DNA of 64,000 bases from Catellatospora vulcania. Its GTDB lineage: Bacteria > Actinomycetota > Actinomycetes > Mycobacteriales > Micromonosporaceae. Positions 58,894-64,000 of the stretch are shown piece after piece. Within the stretch, counting starts at the first letter, position 1, and every line of letters starts with the position of its first letter. The notes below the pieces were generated by a model. It ran no database searches. It was not told the origin of the DNA and saw only the letters and a list, made by a program, of their open reading frames with translations. A program made the position numbers and the translations under genes. The stretch is taken from assembly GCF_009720385.1 (NCBI RefSeq), contig NZ_WARX01000001.1, positions 1,302,001 through 1,366,000 on the forward strand. The letters run 5' to 3'.

Positions 58894-60750
58894 TTACGGC
58901 GTGACCACCGAGCCGCCCAGCGTCACCACGAGGCGGCCGTCGGAAGCGAACGACCAGCCCAGCGCTCCGCCGAGGCCGGCGCACCGGGAACCGTTCACCC
59001 CCGACCAGAACTGGTTCGAGGTGTCGGAGTTGCCGATGATCCGGTCGTTCGTCCCGCTGCTGAACCGGCACGAGGTGTTGTTGCGGAACGTCGAGGTCCC
59101 GGCGTCGAACGAGAAGTTGCGCTCGTCGTTGTCGATGCTGAGGTTGTTCGACACCGTCATCGAACCCGGGTTGCTGTTGTAGGTGAACCCGTGCTTGCCG
59201 TTGTTGAACGCGATGTTGCGCCGCACGATGTGGTTGACCCCGATGTCCTCGCCACCCAGCTTGTAACCGTTGCGGTCACCCGCGCCGGCCTGGCCGCCGT
59301 TGCTGAGCGTGCCGTTGTTGTACGCGATGGAGTCCTCGATGGTCACCACGCCGATCGGACCGGTGTCGGTCTTGGTGTACAGGTCCCAGCCGTCGTCGAT
59401 GTTGTTGTGCGACACGGCGTAGCGGAACACGTTGCCCGAGCCGACGGTCAGCTTCGCGGCGAAGCCGTCGGCGTCCTCACCGTCGGAGTCGGCGTTGTCG
59501 TGCGACTCCGCGCTCAGCACGAGGTTGTTGGCCGGCCACAGGCTCTGCGGCGTGGTCGACAGTGTCCGGGACAGCTGCAGGCCGGTGTCGCGGTTGAAGC
59601 GCGTGATCGTACGCTCCAGGATGTTGTTGCTGCCGCTGACGAAGATCCCGTTGTCACCGGCCCGCTCCACGACGATGCCGTAGACGTGCCAGTAGTTGCC
59701 GTTGACCGCGAGCCCGCGGTTGGCCGGGTCCTCGGCCTGGGCGGAGAAGTTCAGCACCGGAACCTCGCCCTGGTAGGCCGCGATCTTCTTCCGGGCGCTG
59801 GACGTGCCGTTGTTGCCGGTCTCGATGGTGACCGTGGACGAGAAGCTGTACGTCCCGCCACGCATGAAGATCGTCCCACCGGCCGTGACGCGGGTGATCG
59901 CCGAGGCGAGCGTCGTCGGGCTGGCCAGGGTGCCGGCCGCGCTCGCGCTGCCGTTGGGCGCGACGTACAGCGTGCCCGACGGCGGCTGGCTGACGCTGGG
60001 CGACGGGGAGGCGCTGCTCGGCGACGGGGACGCGCTCGACGGCGACGGCGAGGCACTGCTCGGCGACGGCGAGGCGCTGCTGGCCGACGGCGCCGGGCTG
60101 CTGGGCGGGGTGGTGACGCTGTCGGTCACGCTGACGTCGTCGAAGCGGGCGCTGGCGTACCCGGTGAACAGGGCGATCCGGCCCGCGGCGATCGAGGTGC
60201 TGGTGGCGGTGCCGACGAGGGTGCCATCGACGTAGCCGCTGATCGTGGAGCCGCTGGTGGTGATCCGCAGGGTGTACCAGGCGCCGGTCGACACGGTCCG
60301 GGACACCCCCGCCAGCACGGTGATGCTGCTGCCGTTCATGTACTGCAGCTCGACCCGGTTGCCGCCGGTCAGCGCGAGACGGTACATGACGGTGGCGCCA
60401 CTGGACCGTGCCGCCAGTGCCGCGACGCCACCGGATCCGAACGCCAGCGGCTTGACCCGCGCCTGGACGGTGTAGTTGGTCCAGCCGGCGGAGCCGGCGA
60501 ACTGGCGGGCGCGGTCGGTGGTCGCGCTGGCCTGCTGGAAGACCTGGGATCCGTCGGCGACGACGGTCCAGTCACCGCCGGACTTGGACCAGCCGCTCGC
60601 GCCGGACTCGAAGTCGGCGCTGAACAGGGTCGCGGCGCTGGCGGGTGTGGTCAGCACGGTGCCGGCGATGACGGTCAGCACGGCCGCGGCCGTTGCGGTG
60701 ACCAGTGCGGCGAGGCGGCCGCGCCGACGGGAAAGCGTGAGCAGTTTCAT
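58894..60750 (-). CDS. secreted right-handed beta-helix pectate lyase (PL9-like)
   Basis: 618 residues from ATG 60750 (AAGGAA upstream). The signal peptide (LAALVTATAAAVLTVIAGTVL) is followed by a LamG-like jelly-roll domain at about 40-200 (FSADFESGASGWSKSGGDWTVV, here DFESGASGWSKSGGDWTV). A repetitive ASPSPSS linker leads to a right-handed beta-helix. Its DADGFAAKLTVGSGNVFRYAVSHNNIDDGWDLY pattern (here DADGFAAKL and NNIDDGWDLY) is characteristic of PL9 polygalacturonate lyases, with calcium-binding aspartates. The linker contains four near-exact SASPSPS repeats. Confidence 0.9.
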   Translation of the reverse strand: MKLLTLSRRRGRLAALVTATAAAVLTVIAGTVLTTPASAATLFSADFESGASGWSKSGGDWTVVADGSQVFQQASATTDRARQFAGSAGWTNYTVQARVKPLAFGSGGVAALAARSSGATVMYRLALTGGNRVELQYMNGSSITVLAGVSRTVSTGAWYTLRITTSGSTISGYVDGTLVGTATSTSIAAGRIALFTGYASARFDDVSVTDSVTTPPSSPAPSASSASPSPSSASPSPSSASPSPSSASPSPSVSQPPSGTLYVAPNGSASAAGTLASPTTLASAITRVTAGGTIFMRGGTYSFSSTVTIETGNNGTSSARKKIAAYQGEVPVLNFSAQAEDPANRGLAVNGNYWHVYGIVVERAGDNGIFVSGSNNILERTITRFNRDTGLQLSRTLSTTPQSLWPANNLVLSAESHDNADSDGEDADGFAAKLTVGSGNVFRYAVSHNNIDDGWDLYTKTDTGPIGVVTIEDSIAYNNGTLSNGGQAGAGDRNGYKLGGEDIGVNHIVRRNIAFNNGKHGFTYNSNPGSMTVSNNLSIDNDERNFSFDAGTSTFRNNTSCRFSSGTNDRIIGNSDTSNQFWSGVNGSRCAGLGGALGWSFASDGRLVVTLGGSVVTP

Positions 60751-61282
60751 CGGGATGGTTCCTTCTGGGCTAGGAGCGGACCACGCCGTTGGGCGACGGC
60801 ATGGGACGTGCCTGGTGCCGGTGTCCACATGACGCGGAGACCCGGCTGAACGACGCTGGAAAGCGCATTCCCGGGCGACGCTAGACCAGCCGCCGGAACT
60901 CAGTCAACTGGTGGAGCTCGATGTCCCCGCCGTTCGTGCCCGCATTTGCAGAGACAAACGTCGATTTCTTGTGGGTGTGGGGTTGGCGTGTCCTCCGGGC
61001 GACTGCTCGGTGTTGCAGGATTGCTCCGGCGCACCGATGGCACGTCGCGCGTTCGCCCACCGGCTCCGTGTCGACATCGTCGGCCGGCGCGGGCGACGTG
61101 GCCGCGGCAGCCGCGTCACGTGCGGACCGGCCTACTACAGCGCCGCCAACCCGCAGGGCAGCGGCAAGGTCGCCGGCCACGGGTGACGGCCACGCTCACC
61201 GGGCAGTCGGGCAACGTCCTGACCGTCGGCGTGGTCAACCCGTAGTACGGCGGACGAGCCGCTGAGCACCGAGCACCAGCGA
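60751..61282. other. 532-bp intergenic region with decayed coding sequence
   Basis: No intact gene. A broken coding remnant lies at about 61100-61245; the rest is featureless apart from the pectate lyase promoter side. Confidence 0.5.
61100..61245 (+). pseudogene. short decayed gene fragment
   Basis: Two overlapping frames have coding-like bias and read as one protein tail split by a frameshift: CGPAYYSAANPQGSGKVAGHG, here CGPAYYSAANPQGSG, followed by VTATLTGQSGNVLTVGVVNP ending at TAG. The style suggests a secreted-protein C-terminus. No start or upstream domain remains. Family unknown. Confidence 0.3.
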
Positions 61283-61323
61283 ACAGCGCAGGGCCGGGAG
61301 CCACGCTCCCGGCCCTGCGCTGT
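61283..61323 (-). terminator. strong terminator of the MFS gene
   Basis: A perfect 18-bp inverted repeat (ACAGCGCAGGGCCGGGAG and its complement, CCACG loop) ends 1 bp from the MFS stop. Confidence 0.85.
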
Positions 61324-61324
61324 C

Positions 61325-62857
61325 TCAGTGAGCGTGCGCGTGTCCGACGTTCTCGGCGCTGCTGTCCGCCCTGGCCGGCAGGAGCAGGGCAGTGATGATC
61401 ACGGCGACGGACAGGACCACGCCGACGATGAACGCCAGCCGCATGCCGTCGAGATTGGCGACCACGGCGGTGACGCCCTCGTCCTTCAGGGAATCGGCTC
61501 GCGCGCTCATCACGGTGACCACGAGCGCGGTGCCGAAGGCCGCCGCCACCTGCTGCAGCGTGCCCAGGATCGAGCTGCCGTGGGAGTAGAGGGCCGGCGG
61601 GACCGCGCCGAGCCCCAGGGTGAAGACCGGGGTGAAGGTCGCGGCCAGACCCACCATCATCAGCGCGTGCAGGCCGAGCAGCTGCCAGTACGGCATGGTC
61701 ATCGAGACCTGGGTGAAACCGGCGAGGGCGAGCGTGATCGCGATCGAGCCGGGGATGACCAGCACCCGGCCGCCGAACCTGTCGAACAGGCGGCCCACGG
61801 TCGGCCCGAGCAGGCCCATCGCGAGGCCGCCGGGCATCACGAGCAGTCCGGTCTGCAGGGCGCTGAGCTCGCGGATGTTCTGCAGGTAGAGCGGCAGCAG
61901 GATCATCGAGCCGAGCATCGCCATGAAGGCGACCGACATCAGGATCAGCGCGACGGTGTAGGTGCGGTGCTTGAGCGTCCGCAGGTCCATCAGCGGCGAG
62001 CCGACCTTCTGCAGCGACAGCTGGCGCAGGACGAAGACGGCGATCGCGGCCAGCCCGGCCACGACGATGCCGGCGGCCACGCCCATGCTGCCGCCCTGGA
62101 ACTGGCTGAGCCCGTAGACCAAGCCGCCGAAGCCGAGGGCGGCCAGGACCACGCTGAACCAGTCGATGGCGCTGACCTCGGGCTCGCCGACGTTCTCGAG
62201 CTGCTTCAGGCCGCCCCAGGTGATCAGGGCGGCGATGGGCAGCACCACGGCGAACAGCAGGCGCCAGGACCCGAAGTTGAGGATCACTCCCGAGATCGCC
62301 GGGCCCATCGCGGGCGCGACCGAGATGGCCAGGCTGACGTTGCCCATCACCCTGCCCCGGTCCTGCTCGGGCACCACGTGCATCAGCGTGGTCATCAGCA
62401 GCGGCATCATCACCGCCGTGCCCGACGCCTGGATGATGCGGGCGCCGAGGAGCACCTCGAAGGTCGGCGCGACGATGGCCGAGGCGGTGCCGAGCAGGAA
62501 CAGGCCCATCGCCGTGGCGTAGACGCCGCGGGTGGACACCCGCTGCATGAACCACCCGGTGATCGGGATGACCGCCGCCATGGTGAGCATGAAGGCGGTC
62601 GACAGCCACTGCGCGGTCTGCTCGGTGATGTTCAACGCGCCCATCAGGTTGGGGATCGCATTGATCATGATGGTCTCGTTGAGGATGACGACGAACGTGG
62701 CCAGCACCAGAAGCCGGATCACGGGCGGGGTCCGGCCTGAAGCCGTGGTCGCGGATGTGGCGGGTGAGTCGAGCAGCTGGCTGGACACGGTACCTCGATC
62801 AGGGTTGGGGGGCAGCAGGCGATCGGGATCGGCGGCCCTACTGGCAGTAGTCGTCAT
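61325..62857 (-). CDS. MFS drug exporter, DHA2 family
   Basis: 510 residues; ATG 62857 is preferred to a TTG nine codons upstream. About 14 membrane spans, with NETIMINAIPNLM in the first helix and VGRLFDRFGGR in the middle loop, mark the DHA2 exporter group. The C-terminus is short and His-rich (VGHAHAH). It is not close to the exporter at 8104-9582 and lies outside the cluster. Substrate unknown. Confidence 0.9.
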   Translation of the reverse strand: MTTTASRAADPDRLLPPNPDRGTVSSQLLDSPATSATTASGRTPPVIRLLVLATFVVILNETIMINAIPNLMGALNITEQTAQWLSTAFMLTMAAVIPITGWFMQRVSTRGVYATAMGLFLLGTASAIVAPTFEVLLGARIIQASGTAVMMPLLMTTLMHVVPEQDRGRVMGNVSLAISVAPAMGPAISGVILNFGSWRLLFAVVLPIAALITWGGLKQLENVGEPEVSAIDWFSVVLAALGFGGLVYGLSQFQGGSMGVAAGIVVAGLAAIAVFVLRQLSLQKVGSPLMDLRTLKHRTYTVALILMSVAFMAMLGSMILLPLYLQNIRELSALQTGLLVMPGGLAMGLLGPTVGRLFDRFGGRVLVIPGSIAITLALAGFTQVSMTMPYWQLLGLHALMMVGLAATFTPVFTLGLGAVPPALYSHGSSILGTLQQVAAAFGTALVVTVMSARADSLKDEGVTAVVANLDGMRLAFIVGVVLSVAVIITALLLPARADSSAENVGHAHAH

Positions 62858-62973
62858 ACCAACACTGACCGACGGGACCGACAAAACTCATCGCGGTGAG
62901 TCACATTGCCGCAAGTTCTGCCAAATATCACCCGGTTTTTACCGATAGTGATTCCCGTTCGAGTGAACGAGGC

Positions 62974-63399
62974 CTACTTCGGCTTCTGGACTTTCGCCCG
63001 GCGCCCGGCGCGCAGCGCGATGAGGGTGGCGAGCGCGCCCGCCCCTTCCCAGGCCGCGACGGCGAGGAAACCGGCGGGGGCCGTGTCGGTGAGCACGAGG
63101 CCGGTGAAGACGGTGAAGGTCAGCAGCCGGAAGGCCACGGTGAAGGCGAAGAAGGCGGTCCAGTCCTTGGCCGCGGCGAGCAGGTAGTAGACGCCCATGT
63201 TGAACGAGGCCATCGCCGAGGTCCGGACGAACACGAGCGTGTAGTCGTCAGCGGCGCGGGCGGCGGTGCCGTCGGGGGTGAAGCCCATCGAGGCCAGCAG
63301 CGTCGTGGGGCTGATCAGGCCGATCGCGCCGAGCAGCAGCGCCGCGAGTCCGAAGGCCGCGATCGTCCATCCGGCAGGTGACAGGCGGGGCAGGCTCAT
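62974..63399 (-). CDS. small four-helix membrane protein, 141 residues
   Basis: ATG 63399 follows GGAGG. Four hydrophobic spans (WTIAAFGLAALLLGAIGLI, FNMGVYYLLAAAKDWTAFFAFTVA and others) with the loop SPTTLLASMGFTP. It resembles DUF4345-like or DoxX-like small membrane proteins in outline, but I cannot assign it. The tail is basic and cytoplasmic. Confidence 0.8.
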   Translation of the reverse strand: MSLPRLSPAGWTIAAFGLAALLLGAIGLISPTTLLASMGFTPDGTAARAADDYTLVFVRTSAMASFNMGVYYLLAAAKDWTAFFAFTVAFRLLTFTVFTGLVLTDTAPAGFLAVAAWEGAGALATLIALRAGRRAKVQKPK

Positions 63400-63567
63400 G
63401 GGGGTCCTCCGGAATGTGTGCTCGACTTGGCCGATCGCCCTGCCGGTGCGGGAGCCGCTGTGGCGGCAGGCGGCCGGGCCACAGTTTCGCGATCATCGCA
63501 GCGGCGGTCAATGCCGTCCGCGCGGTATTGTCGGGCCCATCGTAGTGATCATGATCGGAGTGTGTCC

Positions 63568-64000
63568 GTGACCGGATACCCGCCACCCGAGCCGCGGCCC
63601 ACCGTCACCTACGCCGACTGCACCGTCGCGGTCGTGCCAGGCTACCGGCCGCTGCACCTGGACCTGCACCTGCCGCCGGGCGACGGGCCGTTCCCGGTGC
63701 TGCTGTGGGTGCACGGCGGCGGCTGGCTGGAGGGCAGCCGGGTGGGCCTGCCGACGCCGGTCGCCCCGCACCGGTTCCACCAGCGCTTCCTCGACCGGGG
63801 CTGGGCCGTGGCCGACGTCGACTACCGGCTCGCGCTGGAAGCGCCGTATCCGGCGCAGCTGCTCGACGTCCAGTCGGCCGTGCGGTGGTTGCGGCTCCAC
63901 GCCGGGCAGCTGCGCATCGATCCGACCCGCTTCGCCACGCTCGGCGAGTCGGCCGGCGGGCACCTGGCCGCGATGGCGGGGCTGACCGGCACCGGCGACA
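63568..64000 (+). CDS. alpha/beta hydrolase (carboxylesterase type), 5' part
   Basis: The gene begins at GTG 63568 (GGAG upstream; GTG 63562 is an alternative) and runs off the right edge after 144 residues. The oxyanion motif HGGGWLEG and nucleophile-elbow GESAGGHLAAMAG, with the Ser nucleophile, define the hormone-sensitive-lipase-like esterase group. The catalytic Asp and His lie outside the window. Confidence 0.9.
   Translation, partial: MTGYPPPEPRPTVTYADCTVAVVPGYRPLHLDLHLPPGDGPFPVLLWVHGGGWLEGSRVGLPTPVAPHRFHQRFLDRGWAVADVDYRLALEAPYPAQLLDVQSAVRWLRLHAGQLRIDPTRFATLGESAGGHLAAMAGLTGTGD

Noticed and set aside
60000-60085. GGCGACGG tandem repeats as an origin or regulatory array
   Set aside because: They encode the ASPSPSS linker of the pectate lyase.

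Overview
The window is high-GC actinobacterial DNA. Nearly all third codon positions are G or C, starts are often GTG, and the gene families (SARP/AfsR regulators, ECF42 sigma factor with a YCII partner, a family-2 cellulose-binding module, mycothiol-isomerase-like proteins) fit a filamentous actinomycete, plausibly Micromonosporaceae. I assign no species. I saw no rRNA, tRNA, CRISPR array, transposase or phage gene.

Left half, about 1-31.6 kb: a biosynthetic cluster built around an iterative enediyne-type polyketide synthase at 17876-23650 (KS-AT-ACP-KR-DH-PPTase). The main plus-strand unit runs from a His-rich membrane protein and a CopC-domain protein through two DUF1702 (E3-type) proteins, PksE, the E10 thioesterase, a flavin reductase and a cytochrome P450. 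A second plus-strand unit carries UnbV (E4) and UnbU (E5). A minus-strand unit carries a DUF5987-like protein, a GMC oxidoreductase, a CxxC-type AhpD-like protein, an MFS exporter and a DinB-like TIGR03084 protein; a second AhpD-like paralog diverges from it. An SgcF-type epoxide hydrolase, an SgcJ-type NTF2-fold protein, a FAD monooxygenase and a small ABM-like protein lie to the left. AraC and MerR regulators sit between the two plus-strand units, and the MerR gene has a TTA codon. The set resembles the shared core of 9-membered enediyne clusters, but no chromoprotein apoprotein, deoxysugar, beta-amino-acid or aromatic-acid genes are visible, so the product decorations are encoded elsewhere, lie left of the window, or are absent. 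A partial family-2 glycosyltransferase runs off the left edge.

An 18-bp dyad, CGCA-n3-TCGA-n3-TGCG, recurs 60-90 bp upstream of several cluster genes: three complete copies and two or three degenerate ones. It is the best candidate for a cluster-specific regulator site, and one copy precedes two otherwise unremarkable short reading frames.

Middle, about 31.6-50.4 kb: a decayed AraC fragment, a ceramidase-family membrane protein, a frameshifted YCII gene, a methyltransferase, a Nudix hydrolase, a VOC protein, an HTH/NB-ARC/TPR regulator, a left-handed beta-helix acyltransferase fusion, a large secreted subtilase, two AfsR/SARP regulators flanking an ECF sigma factor, and a DUF1295 membrane enzyme.

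Right, about 50.4-64 kb: secreted polysaccharide-degrading enzymes. These are a membrane-anchored GH5, a GH11 xylanase/CE4 deacetylase with two near-identical binding modules, a GH12 cellulase with CBM2, and a PL9-like pectate lyase. They are followed by an MFS exporter, a small membrane protein and the start of an alpha/beta hydrolase. Strong inverted-repeat terminators separate most of these units.
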